Assembly: GCA_022578605.1 (NCBI GenBank)
Contig: MU394052.1
Location: forward strand, 806,001-870,000
Direction: 5' to 3'
DNA: 64,000 nt
Origin: Camillea tinctor
Lineage: Eukaryota > Ascomycota > Sordariomycetes > Xylariales > Xylariaceae
Shown: piece by piece, positions 24,187 to 34,993 of the stretch
Layout: each line of letters starts with the position of its first letter
Numbering within the stretch: position 1 is the first letter of the stretch
The notes under the pieces: generated by a model
Database searches by the model: none
The model's input: only the letters and a program-made list of their open reading frames with translations
What the model was told of the DNA's origin: nothing
Program-made: the position numbers and the translations under genes

Positions 24187-24707
24187 TTAGGTCTCTGATA
24201 GCCTTAGTCTGCCCCTTTGATCCTTCGGTTTACATAGACCATGCTGGAGCTTCAATGTTGGAAGTTTTTCTTCTCGACCAATAAGATCGGACAATATATT
24301 ATACCCAAGTGGTTCATGACATATACAGTAGAGAGCTGAATTTACCGATTCTATTCTTCTACATACCGTCCTCACTTCATCTATAGAGTTGCTGAACCTT
24401 TCGTCAGGCCTGCCTAGGCCCTACATCTAGCGGAATGCAATGACCATCGAGCCAGACCCCCTCTGTACCTAGATCCAGTCGAAGAAAGGGGTTGGTTGCC
24501 ATCTGATCTAGTGTGGTAGTGTTTCCCTCCACGACCATATCCACTACCATGTCTTTGGCGGTATGTATGCCTCGAACTTTATTGATGGACACGGACCAGA
24601 TTTTCCCCACGAATATACCTACCTCCGTCCTCTTCCTCGTATGATATGTATTGAATCATGCAGACAACTACTCGGCTCGTCTTACGTGTTTGTGTTGAAA
24701 CGAACAT
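24187..24707 (-). pseudogene. Possible decayed or missed small gene (unknown family)
   Basis: A tentative reading only. An ATG at 24707 gives seven codons to a GTAAG donor (exon end 24686). A matching acceptor before 24618 continues in phase into 24618-24407, which has no low-complexity bias (for example ATNPFLRLDLGTEGVWLDG). That frame stops at TGA near 24404, but a one-base shift immediately before the stop opens a second frame of about 70 codons ending at 24187 (for example CICHEPLGYNILSDLIGREE). It could be a frameshifted gene, a gene with an intron I did not place, or two chance frames. I do not recognise the protein. Confidence 0.2.
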
Positions 24708-25340
24708 TTTGGTAATGGAAATACGAGTTTGCCCGACGGTGTGTGAGATAAGAAGTCAATAACAACAAAAGAAAGGTCGGAGGTGAGTTCATGCCCACCT
24801 ATGCCTATGGAGCACTTACATGCTATGCTTATAGTCGCTGGGAACAGTGATGCCGGTAATGCCTACGTAATGTCTGTACATACACTACACATGGCGGATA
24901 CTTCATGTACAACTACACCAACTTATCATGGCGGCTCTAGGGTTTTATACTTCATGTGCAACTAATATAAGGTTTACATATAGCTAGCCCTACGTTGATA
25001 TGAAACTTAAAGTAATGTTCTAGGATCATGGGAAGGTATATGTAAGAAGTTGATCACCTTGACAGTATAGATTACAATACCTTGCATTCGTAGTCCAAGG
25101 AAAGGGGCTTATCAATCCTCAACAGAGCAATCTTAGATGATGAGTATAGTGGACCTAGGGGTATGTTGATGAACCTTCGACAAATACCTATATATCACGA
25201 TGATCAAGGTTCGTAACCCTCTTGAACGTGAGGGTAAAAAACTAACTAATATATTGCATTTACAGTTCACCGATTTACCATCACCTTAGCCTATGGTTGA
25301 ACAAAAACCACAAGGTCTCAATGAACTAGTTCCAATTATC

Positions 25341-26343
25341 CTAAGCGCTTAAAGATCTCCTGCGAGCCGACGGGCCCCCTCTGCGTGCCGGCGGCGGCAG
25401 CCCGTTGCTGCTGTCCGCCAGGGTGATCGTGTGAATGTAGCGCACCTTACCGCCCTCGAGGCGGAACTCGTGACTGTCGGGCGCGTGCGCCAGGTGCTCG
25501 AAGATGCAGAGCACGCTGATGGCGCCGTACGACTCGTCGATGACGTAGCGCCGGTACGTGTTGGGCGCCTGGTTGTTGTTGGTCGGGATGCCGACCTTGC
25601 ACGAGTCGGTCGGCAGGCCCTGCCCCGTGTACACTGACCCCTCCAGCCGGTCGCACGGCGTGCCCCACGGCACCGCGTCGATGGCGCTCGCGTTGTTCCA
25701 CATGTCCAGGTAGGCGTCGGCCGCCTGCTTCAGCAGCTCCCGGCTGTCTCGCGCCCCCTCCTCGATCTCCCCCCAGTCCTCCCGCGAGGCGTAGTACAGC
25801 GTCTGCGACGCGTTGAAGAGCCACGACCCCGGCCCCGACACGATGAGGTCGATCAGGTAGACGCTCATGTCCTCCGGGTTGTGGCGTATCTGCGTGCCGA
25901 TGACGTGCGGCGTGGGCTCGTCTGAGATGTTGTGCGTGATGATGAGCTCGGTGAAGGTCGCGCACGCGACGGTGTCGGCGATGGTGTGGCGGTGGTCGAT
26001 AACGAATGCGTTGAAGAATATGCCGCCTGTTATCTCCCGCGTCTTGTTGTTCTCTACGTAGGTGAAATTGTCCGCGATGTTCTGGAGGTTGCTAACCGAC
26101 CCTAATATCATACCATTGAGTTAGTACGGTGTTCGACGGCGATGTCTCGTGGGAGGAAGCCCCATGGGGATATGCCCTTCAGATAATCTTCAGAGAAAGG
26201 CTTCCTGGTTACTAACCGGTCTCATGAGCCTCTACGTACGAGTCTGCGAACGCCAGGAGCTCAGCTCGGTCGCAGTCTGCTAGCACCGCCGGCAAAATAG
26301 CCGCGGCACACACAGCAAGACTGCTATAAAACCCTGAGAGCAT
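25341..26343 (-). CDS. Secreted DUF8021-domain protein
   Basis: Two exons on the minus strand, 26343-26217 and 26101-25341 (intron 115 nt with a textbook TACTAAC branch site), give 295 aa. Residues 1-22 are a clear signal peptide ending PAVLA before DCDR. The body shows the DUF8021 pattern: ADSYVEAHETGS near the N-terminus, RHTIADTVACATFTELI in the middle, then TPCDRLEGSVYTGQGLPTDS, RRYVIDESYGAISVLCIFE and DSHEFRLEGGKVRYIHTITL. Four cysteines in the mature protein lie at family positions. DUF8021 proteins are secreted, fungal and without known biochemical function. The protein ends in an unusual basic tail (PPARRGGPSARRRSLSA). Exon 2 is far more GC-rich than its AT-rich surroundings, which argues for an intact, selected gene. 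Confidence 0.88.
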
Positions 26344-27031
26344 CGTCAAGATCGTTCGATGTATAGGAATAGAAAACTGTTCTGTATTTAGATAGATCTC
26401 GTAATTTACTCAGGGTCTTCCGTGAGATCCCTTGATAATATATATAAACACCCTCTGCACATCAAGCAAAAACAATTGCCGTCATATAACCTTGGTGGGT
26501 ATAGCTAAGGGACTCTACCGGCACCGGGAGAATATGGCGGGAAAATTGGAGCTCGGAGGGACTGCATTGATATAGTACGTCCCTAGAGAACTCCTCCATC
26601 TGGTATACAGCAGGCTTGGCCACCCCTCCCCGTAACCGGGCTAATATGACGGGCTTATATTCACTGGTATCCTGGGATGTGGCGTTATTAAACTCCAGAG
26701 AGCTGCACGCTGATCGAATATCTATCTATACTACATCTTAATATGCATAAGAGATAGAACGGGCTAGACCTTGTGCAGTCGCTTGTGGGTAGAATAGTCT
26801 GGGATTTGACTCTATACAGGCCTAAGTATATAGTAGCTTCTTGACATATGAAAGTTGAACTAAACACTTGACGGTGGACTAAGCTATAGGAATATAGTCC
26901 GGAGCTCTGATATGGTTGCCATGTTGGGGTTACTAGATACAGGTACGTAAAGCCATTATGAGAATATATTCCGAACAGCCTCCCATTACACCTCAGAAAA
27001 GAGAAGAGAAAAAAAACGGAAACCCTTACGG
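26344..27031. other. Spacer between the DUF8021 and NmrA-like genes
   Basis: AT-rich, no gene seen. It holds the promoter of the DUF8021 gene (TATATATAA near 26440-26450) and the 3' end of the NmrA-like gene. Confidence 0.5.
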
Positions 27032-28091
27032 CTATTTCGTCTCTGCTGTAGCCGAAGAACCGCTCTGCGCGGCGAGCTTTGCCAGGTCCGCTGGCATCAG
27101 GGGCTCCTTGTCGAGCCCTCCGATCACCTGGTCTAGCATCACGGCAACGAGATCCGTAACATCGATGCTGGGTATGCTGATTGCCCAGCCTACCACCGTT
27201 GCCATGATTGATCGCATGATCGCTCCTGGCGCTGTGATGAGGCCTGGCCGCACAACGCCTACCTCAACGCCGCCGAGCTCGGAAGCTAGCCCAAGTAGTT
27301 TATTCTCGGTCTCGCCCTTATTATTCCCAAATTTTTCAAGTTAGTGATGTGCTCCGATATTTACGGGATGCCCAATACAAGTTAATAATCGGGAAAAGGG
27401 GAGCAGGGTCTAAGTTCACGAATTAAGAAGGAGAGGAAGAAATGGAACCTGCCCGCATCAACGAATACTCCCCGTAGAGCCTCGACGGCATCTTGCTCTG
27501 ATCACGCTCCGCGCCGGCGCCGCTTGTGTACATGAAGCGGAAAGGGGTCGTCGACGCCGCGGGTGCAGCTGCTTTGTGCATAGCACGCAGCCCTGCCAGC
27601 GTAGACGTTTGGCACACGCGCTTGACCTCCTCGAAGTCGTACATCTTCGACTTGGACGGCGTGATAGCCACGGTCCTATAATTTCAAAGCCATCTTTTGT
27701 TTTAGTCTAACGTACTTCACCAAACCACACATCAGCTGCTACCCGAAACCCGATCCCCTTCCCTCCTTTCCGGTGTTAACGGGAAGAGTTAGGTCCGATT
27801 TCTCCGGGGAAGGGGGTGTGAAGGGAGTGTAATGGGGTTAGACACGAACCATATGCACGCCGAGGCGCCGGCGAACTCTCGCACCACCTCTTCGGGGTAT
27901 TCGTCGTAGTCGGGGATCACGACGCTCTTGAGCTTGGAGGGGTCGGCGCCGGGCCCGAGTTCGACGGCAGAGGGCGCGGATACGGGGCTCCGCGCTAGAG
28001 CCACCACCGAGGTGATCTCCCGCCGGCTCAGGCTCTGCCGTATCACCTCGCGGCCGACGAAGCCGGTTGCACCTGAGACGATCAATTTCAT
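27032..28091 (-). CDS. NmrA/atypical short-chain dehydrogenase-like NAD(P)-binding protein
   Basis: Three exons on the minus strand, 28091-27850, 27675-27453 and 27316-27032, give 249 aa. The N-terminus MKLIVSGATGFVGREVI carries the Rossmann GxxGxxG motif (GATGFVG, residues 7-13). ACIW then joins TVAITPSKSKMYDFEEVKRV, and FRFMYTSGAGAERDQ gives the second half. C-terminal VGVVRPGLITAPG and IDVTDLVAVMLDQVIGG are typical of atypical SDRs of the NmrA type. Substrate is unknown; the family ranges from redox sensors to reductases. The second intron fits only with a GC donor (GCAGGT) after CGG, restoring MRGETENKLLGLASELGG; the nearest GT-AG alternative deletes a conserved stretch. A longer in-frame N-terminus to 28199 exists but is Pro/Ser-rich and less likely. 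Confidence 0.85.
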
Positions 28092-29227
28092 TTTGGGGCC
28101 TTTTCTAGACTCTAGTGTGGTGTAGTAAGAAGGAGAGCAGGGAAAAGGGAAAGGCGGAAGGGGAGAGTTGGTTGGGTTCTCTTGACGATATGAAGACAAT
28201 GCCCCTAGGTTAGGCGGGTATATTTCAAGTCCACGCCGCAGCTCAACCTATACAGTGTTCTTAAATCCTTACTCCGTAACTATGTCCTAGCTCAATGCAA
28301 GGGTTCGGGCCCAGAGGCGCGTGTTTAGCAGAGGCGTGTGTGGAGTAAGGAGAAAGGGAGCTTTCAGCTGACTCAGCGGTGTCTTACCCAATCCGGGGGT
28401 CATATAGGAACAGATTACTATTCATATAATGCAGATGTCTGGTGCTCTTCTGTTCCTAGCTTTTCATATGGGGAGTCAATAGGTCACTTGGCTGTTTGTG
28501 TGTGTTAACAGTCCTCCGTGCCCCCGGTGATCGAGCACCTTCCTCGACGACTTAAGGTCAAGTTAGCCCGTGTCCGTTGAGCCTGTGAGCCCAGTGGAAG
28601 AGCCCGGCTCTCTGTCGTGTTTGCTCCCTTTTCATCTTTAGTGCCTCTAGAGGCTGTTCGACTTGACCGGCTGTTTTGTAAGTAATATCGGCCCATAGGG
28701 TTGCCGTGTTGATATAGGAAATCCGTTATTCTCCCACAAGGCCCAAACTAGTGGATAAAACATCTTTCGAAGGTTTATTAGCAACTACCCGTAACCCTGA
28801 GCAGTGTACGGGGATAATTCATTCAACAATGAAAAACTCCTGAGATAACTTGTTTGCTTGTCTACATTTGCGTATTGCCTTCAACATTCTAAAAAGAGTA
28901 CTGTCTGAGATGGATAAATCCTTATTCGTAGACAATGGCACTAGGATCGATTTCACCAGGAACGAAGTTTTACTTCAGAGTGAATGCGGTAGATACCTTA
29001 CAATAATCAAACTCAAGAAAATTTGATTGAATATTTCCATTCACCACTTCCGGTCACTTTGCTCCTTTGCGGAAAACTATTTCAACCAGTATTACATCTC
29101 CCTTTCCGCATATACATTCATTTTTCACTTCAGCCCTGAATGTCCAGATATATTATATCCATCTGAAGCATCCCAATCTTCCATCAGTCCCAAAACACAA
29201 ACCTCGCTCAAGATATACATTATACCC
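28092..29227. other. Spacer between divergently transcribed NmrA-like gene and orphan 1
   Basis: No gene recognised in these 1.1 kb. TACTCCGTA occurs at 28270-28278. The last 200 bases contain an in-frame extension upstream of the orphan 1 start that is probably leader. Confidence 0.5.
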
Positions 29228-30134
29228 ATGGATTTTAGATTTGTCCCCATCATTGGTGACTGGACTTTCCTTCCACAGGAGTCTGACCTAGTCTCACCAG
29301 ATTGGGAGTTCATTTATGCCAATGAGGTGACTGCTATTTGGCTGCTGTTCCGCCCTGGTCAGGATACAAACAGGTCCACGAGTGGCTGGTCCCTTGCCTT
29401 GCAGACTAGATGCATGTTCGTCATGCTCTACCCGGAGCAAGCAGATGAGGAAAATAAAATAAATTTCATCTGTAGGCCGCTCACGACCGAGCAAGCCTAC
29501 GTGGAGCGCACTGCATACAATCACATGGAATCCGAGACGAAAGAGCGATATAGCCGTGCCGTAGTCCCAGGCACCAAGGTCGATGATAGTGAGTAACTTT
29601 TGGAATGGCTCATTCCCTTCTTTTGCCTGCCTCGGGAGCCAAAGCTGCCTATAATGGCTAGTCGGATGCGTTTTCATTCTCGAGAAACGGTCTGAGGAGA
29701 AAATAAGTTACTGAAAATAGCAATTGCTGACGTCCTTTTCTTACAGTCTTGAAGGACCTCTACTGTTCCGGAATCACATTTTACCGACTTCACGCCAACC
29801 GCGGTACGTAATATAATAATGAGAGTGATCAAAGGAAAAAGGGGGAGCAATACGGAAGGCTAACAACTATATTATAGGTCATCGGTTCTGGATCAGCTTG
29901 GCGTTATACCAGATGGACAAGTTCATTCAGGAGGAGCCGCTATGTAACAGTAGAATGTCACGGATGTCTCTGGCGCTCATGGGTAAACGCGAAAACCCTG
30001 ACACTGGAAGGTCTGAAGTCAGACCTGTACGAATGGGCTACCCTATAATTCACCGCTGGAAAAGAGAGACCATGGAGAACTGGAAACAGTGCGTAGATGA
30101 TTACTGGACTTTATGCTTAGGTAACTTTCCATGA
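29228..30134 (+). CDS. Orphan 1: hypothetical protein, weakly DUF7770-like
   Basis: Three exons, 29228-29588, 29747-29803 and 29878-30134, give 224 aa. All introns are GT-AG (donors GTGAGT and GTACGT, acceptors TTACAG and TTATAG) and every join keeps frame, which supports a real gene. There is no signal peptide or membrane segment. Visible motifs are a Trp-rich N-terminal part (IIGDWTFLPQESDLVSPDWE, VTAIWLLFRPGQ) and, after the joins, PGTKVDDILKDLYCSGITFY followed by GHRFWISLALYQMDKFI. The PGxxV...I...GHRFW order faintly recalls the fungal DUF7770 family, but I would not assign it without a profile search. The C-terminus is basic and Trp-rich. An in-frame extension upstream to 29027 has no supporting features. 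Transcribed toward the F-box-like gene. Confidence 0.65.
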
Positions 30135-30803
30135 TACCGCGACCGTATTCTGGCGCACAACTCCTGAGCATGTATTCAGGAATCAAGTCAAGTTCGGGGT
30201 CCTAGAGAATGCTATGGAAAGTATGGAGTTGCAAAATGGATATGGGGGTCAACTCACGCTCTGTTTCTAGAGGATTAAACGAGGGAAAAGGTAGTGAGAA
30301 AATAGGAGTTAGTCTCTATGAAATTAGTTAGACGAAATACCTGCTTAGAGTACATACATATCCTTGTCTTTGGTATTGATGTAGTCACCTCATTAAAGAA
30401 GGACTACCCAGCAAGAAAGTAGATCGTTATGTAAACCTCCTTTTCCATGTTTGGAGGCTTGTTGATATCCTTACCAGCATTGACTTGACTTCTATACACA
30501 ACGCACAGAAACAAACATATCACGATATTACGTCTCAGCACTTTTCACTAGGGAAAATCTTGTGCATAGCTGCAGCTTTATGTAATTGGGGTTTATTTCT
30601 TCTAGCCTTCCCTAAGTCTAGGCCATCAACATCACTGTGATGAAGTCGTTGAGTCGACTTCAAACAAGACTAACTCTTCCCCAACTACATGTACAACAAA
30701 CCCCCCCATGCTCACAATTATCCGTATCTAGTACATCCGCGTCTTCGGCTTAAAGCCCCGTAAAGTTGGGCGTCACTGATACCACTTTGGTTCTTCGTGA
30801 GCA
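30135..30803. other. Spacer between convergent orphan 1 and F-box-like gene
   Basis: Shared 3' region of two converging genes; no gene, repeat or RNA recognised. Confidence 0.5.
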
Positions 30804-31738
30804 CTACCAGAAGAGTCTACGACGTAGCAACATGATCTTAGCATGTTCGTCCTGTCTGATTGTAGTTGCTTCCGTATGCGGAAGGGGGCGGTGGACACCT
30901 CGAAGAGCTAGGCGTGTGACACGGTCATCCCGGATGAGACTGACGACATCCTGGTAGTCCCGGCCCGCCTGAACCGTATGGAACAGCATCTTCTTCATGA
31001 CTCTTTCTCCGCCTGGGCCTGGTTGAACCGCTCCGCCCCGCTCGAAGTGTTGGAACTGTTCCTCGATCATCACCTCGAGGGGCTCTCGGAGGCGAACCTC
31101 TTCCGCAATGAGAACATCAATGGTAGGTTTCCATAGAAAGGATACCTCTTGAGCCATCAAATCATACTGATATCCGATCAACGGAGTATCATTGGCGATC
31201 TGGCCATCTACAATAAGGATGCGTTGGTGTGCATCGCTATAAAGACATTCATAGTTATCCGCGTCAGAGTCTCTCACTCTGAAGATAGCACGCGTCTTAT
31301 CAGCAGAGACTCGATCGTAGACAAACTCGCATTGGAGACCTCGGTGACGATAGACACTAATGTGGAGTGTTTTTAAAAGAGTTCGTACAAACGCAGCCTC
31401 GGTCTCTTGTTTGAACCATTTAGAAACTCGACGGAAATTAAGCCATGTTCCAGGTAGGTCGTCTCCGAGAGCCTGCTCAATTATATCTATGATTGAGAGT
31501 CAGTAATTGCTACATTGGGTAACCTTTTACTTTTGGCATTGTATCTTGGGAGTCAAGACTCGTACGCTTAGCCAGGATAGGCACATATCACCCACCCTTC
31601 CCTCACCCGCCCCAAGCAGGTCAAAGGGGGTAAAAAGATAGAATGCTGAGATCACTTACTTCCTTTGATTTCATCAGGGAAGATATTAAAGAGCACAAAA
31701 GAACCCTTAGAGGTAGGGGCTACTGTGTTATCCCCCAT
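30804..31738 (-). CDS. F-box-like protein of unknown target
   Basis: Two exons on the minus strand, 31738-31660 and 31486-30804 (intron 173 nt), give 253 aa. Residues about 14-60 resemble an F-box: FVLFNIFPDEIKGNIIEQAL, then WLNFRRVSKWFKQETEAAF, the usual proline-led helix followed by L..xR.VSK.F. F-box proteins bind Skp1 and deliver substrates to SCF ubiquitin ligases, though many fungal ones are untested. The rest has no recognisable repeat; it contains two charged segments (LIAEEVRLREPLEVMIEEQF and a basic C-terminus KIMLLRRRLFW). Upstream, a probable non-coding leader intron (31792-31974) and a nine-codon upstream ORF (32010-31984) suggest translational control. It faces orphan 1 tail to tail. 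Confidence 0.72.
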
Positions 31739-33641
31739 AGTGTTATGGTCGATCGTGGAAGTATGACCCTCCAATGATGTGTCTCGGTGCTCTGGATACA
31801 CATGTTAGTTGCGTTGGAAGAAAGACAGTAAGCTCCAGTGGGGAGAAGAACAATAGCATCAACGCCGACACGAAAAACATTGGTGTTGGGGTCGACATCA
31901 GGATAGACCCCAGAAAATTGTATATGAGAAGGGGGAAAATGGGAAGGAGATGGCAGATTAATTGTGGTACTCACGTTCTCTTATCAAAGACTTGAGCTGT
32001 TATTGCTCATGTAGAAAAGTAATTGTACACCTACTAGTAGGTATTCTCACGGCGTCAAGAGAAAGGTGTCGCGAAGGAAATGTGGTGTTGATGAAAGAAG
32101 GTGGGTGAGACGTGAATGAAGGAGGGGGGTTATGTCTTTTGCTTTTTAAGTAGAAACCATAGGTGTGAACAAGAAATTATCGTAGCTTCACAAGCCGCAG
32201 ACGCGGGTCTACGTTTGATTTACCCTTGAGAAGATGAATAGCTTTTATTGCTAAAAGCGGAGACCTTCTCGTTTGTCATGGGAGTAATGAGGTAGGTGTT
32301 TTCAAAGCCACGAGCTCACAATAGGTCCCGTAGACGCTGACATTGTTCGCGATGTTTGCAAGAATGACTATGAACGGGTCCTAGGAACATGAATGGATAT
32401 ATATAAAACATAGCATGGTATTGTTATCTTAGCAAATAGGTAACATACGATGGCGATTAAGTAAGAGCATCGCCGTGAAGTTTCTGGTGGAAAACCCCGG
32501 TGTATAGTCATAGACTCCTTCGATATATTAGTTATATGACTCGGGAGAATAGAGAAAGCTCTGTGTCCCTTTCTGAGACAAGGGAAACTATCCCATATCT
32601 TTGCAATAGAGTATTATAAGGAAGGCTTATAGAGAAATAAACGAACCGCGGAGCTCAACCCTAAGCATGGAGGTTGAGGCTTATCAAGAAAAGGGGGAAG
32701 AAACATGAAAGCAGAGAGAAAACAAAGCCACAGAATCACAATAATATTTATATCTCTGGTCACAAGAGGCCCTCTCGATGTTTGGCGCCCCCGAGTATCC
32801 TGCTCTTCTAACGAATGTAACAGTAAGAGTTGAAAAGATACGGATGTGATAGGCATGGGATGATTGGCGGATAACTGAAAATCGTTATGGAGTTTCTATT
32901 AACCACTCTGAGGCTGTCGAAAATACTCTGGATATTTTTGCGTTTCGTTCCTGTGAATATTCAAAATGCAGAGTCTAATGAGGGGGTGGGAGGGGAAGTA
33001 ACACGGCCGGTGGTTGGCTCACAGGAGCAGGTGTTATTATTTACATTTGACCCCCTTTTGAAATTTCTCCCACTGCTGCAACCGCCCTTAGCGATTTTTC
33101 TTTTTGATAGGTGCTTTATCTAAGAAGTCTTATTCGTTTTGAAGGATCTATTGCATTTAATGTCAGGCCCTCTTTCCGCCATTATATAAGCATAACTGGT
33201 AAACCAAATGATAGAGAAGATCGAAGTGTTCAATGAGTGACTAGGGTCTAACAACACTTTCGACCACCAGTAGTGTCTACTGACGATATAGTAAAATATA
33301 ACTAGGAGCAATAGAATACTCCGTTTTACAGAGCAATTTACGTTTATGTTTTCTAAGAAATTTCATTGTTGAGTGACGGCGACTCTGCTTTATATCCACA
33401 TAGAAGAGTAGCCTAGCTATGCACAAAAGCCCTTTGTCGGCTGCTCGCCATCAACTGGAGCAACCGCTGAGGAGCTATAGCAGCACTGAAAAAAGAGGTA
33501 AATATGCTTTATCACTGTCAACTCGAGAGCCTGGCCTCGTCATTCTGATACATATACCTAACGCGCCTTGACCCTCGCAGGCTCCAGGTGTGGTGCATAT
33601 AGAAAACTCTTTCCCTTTGGTCATCAGAGCAGTAAAGCACC
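31739..33641. other. Spacer with the F-box gene leader
   Basis: The first 270 bases look like F-box gene leader: an upstream ORF ATG at 32010, leader exon ending 31975, GTGAGT donor, acceptor before 31791. The rest is AT-rich without a convincing gene. Small hydrophobic frames at 32887-33123 (+) and 32614-32856 (-) have no supporting features. Confidence 0.45.
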
Positions 33642-34432
33642 ATGTCCACGGCACACTCTATCCTCCAGAACCCGGTGGAAACCCCGTTTCCGGCGCAGAT
33701 GGGTATCGTGCCCGACTGCGTGTTGTGGCTGCAGGCCTTCGCCAAGGACGACTCATGCTCCTGGATTGCGGATCGGGCCGGCATACGACCGGCGGATCTA
33801 TACCAGTATAACCCGTTCCTAGGAACAGACGGGGAGAACTGTCCCGTGGAGTTCTTACCTAACTACTGGTTCGTTCTTGATATATCAAAAAATCTCTCGA
33901 GTTTATCCCCGGGTACCAGGGTTTTGAGCACCTATCTAGCGTTCTTTCGAAGGGCGGATAGCTAATTATTACACCTCAACACCCCAGGTACTGCGTCGGC
34001 ACATCGCCCATCGAGGCCCTCACTGTGCTCCCCTCGGCACTCTCCCCGGACGACGCAAACCCCACTACACCTACACCCGCCACGGCTGAGCCATCCGATC
34101 CCAATCCCTCCACCATCGAGCCCAACCAGAAAATCCGGCAGAACATTCTCACCGCCGGCACCATAACGCACAGAGCCACCCTCCTCCCTCCCATGACGTC
34201 TACCTTACCAACCAGGATCTCGACCATCACCATGGACGACGACTCCGCCCCAGCCCTCGGCGAGCGAGACGCCGTCGACGCGGACGGGGCGTCGGGCGAG
34301 CTGCTTAGGCAAGTATACAAGGAAGACGAGGGGCCGGAGCCGGAGTCGGAGATAGTGACCAAAATAATGAGGCTAGTTAGGAGGAACCGGTGGATGGGGA
34401 GGCACCAGGGGGATGATGGTAGGGAGGATTGA
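33642..34432 (+). CDS. Single-LysM protein without visible signal peptide (5' end uncertain)
   Basis: Two exons, 33642-33868 and 33988-34432 (intron 119 nt), give 223 aa. Residues about 24-80 form one LysM-type module: IVPDCVLWLQAFAKDDSCSW, then IADRAGIRPADLYQYNP and a join completing NYWYCVG. It has four cysteines (26, 39, 67, 78) as in fungal-type LysM. LysM binds chitin/N-acetylglucosamine polymers and secreted members protect hyphae or mask chitin. The intron splits the conserved W-YCV motif. The C-terminal half is unusual: Thr/Pro-rich, then acidic, then a basic MRLVRRNRWMGRH end. No signal peptide precedes the module, and an in-frame stop at 33633 blocks simple extension. Either an upstream exon is missed, the 5' end has been lost, or the protein is not secreted classically. 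Confidence 0.7.
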
Positions 34433-34993
34433 AGTTTGAAGCTACAAAAAAAGGGGGGGAGGGGGATTAGGGAAGGGTGAACGTAGGTAATAGGAAACCT
34501 AAATTGAGCAATCGAAGGGTGTGTGTGTGTGTGTGCTTCGTAGGGAACGTAGTTGTATAAGAGAGTTAGAATCAGGGGCTTGCTTTTAAGGTCTAGGCTG
34601 TACAGGAAGCAACCTTGTGGATCTTCTAGATCTGAGATCTTACAGTGCAAGCGGGCAGTTTTAGAGATCGTTGCCAAAAACTTCACGTGGGCTAAGCATG
34701 TTTATAAGTCAATAATTATGAAACGGGTATCTTTGAATCATCAGGTCTTAACATCGACATCCATGAAGTTCAGCTCGTTTTATATAAGGTAGACATATGT
34801 CCAGGTATCTTAAGCTCCGCATCGGCCCGTCATCATCTTCAGACATTACACATCAGCTACCAATAAAGCAACCCCTCCTATGGCCGACGCCTCCTCATTA
34901 AAAAAACATGTATTTTATAATCCCGAAAGACCGCTCTCCCGTACTCCTACACCGAGGCGCAAGGCTAGACTAGGCCGATATCCACCTCGTTCA
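34433..34993. other. Spacer between convergent LysM and UNC93-like genes
   Basis: Shared 3' region with a (GT)n microsatellite at 34519-34535; no gene seen. Confidence 0.55.
34519..34535 (+). repeat. (GT)n microsatellite
   Basis: Eight uninterrupted GT units in the 3' region of the LysM gene. Confidence 0.85.

Larger units (their letters stand above)
21411..25340. other. 3.9 kb AT-rich spacer with a (CA)n microsatellite
   Basis: No well-supported gene. It starts with the MFS promoter (C/T-rich near 21460-21600). It contains a (CA)n repeat at 22469-22494, an A-run near 23057, TACGGAGTA (23759-23767) and TACCTAGGTA (23906-23915). A possible degraded small gene on the minus strand (24187-24707) is listed separately. 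Confidence 0.5.

Noticed and set aside
32887..33123. 78-codon frame with a hydrophobic start, considered as a signal-peptide exon for the LysM gene
   Set aside because: More than 500 bases from the LysM module, and I found no splice path in phase.
33419..33641. Possible upstream LysM exon (ATG 33411-33420 area, GTAAAT donor, CTCGCAG acceptor)
   Set aside because: The splice joins into a different frame from the LysM module and the encoded start is not a signal peptide.
33976..34686. 236-codon frame antisense to the LysM gene
   Set aside because: The sense strand has a LysM motif and a clean intron; the antisense product is Ser/Pro-biased without motifs.
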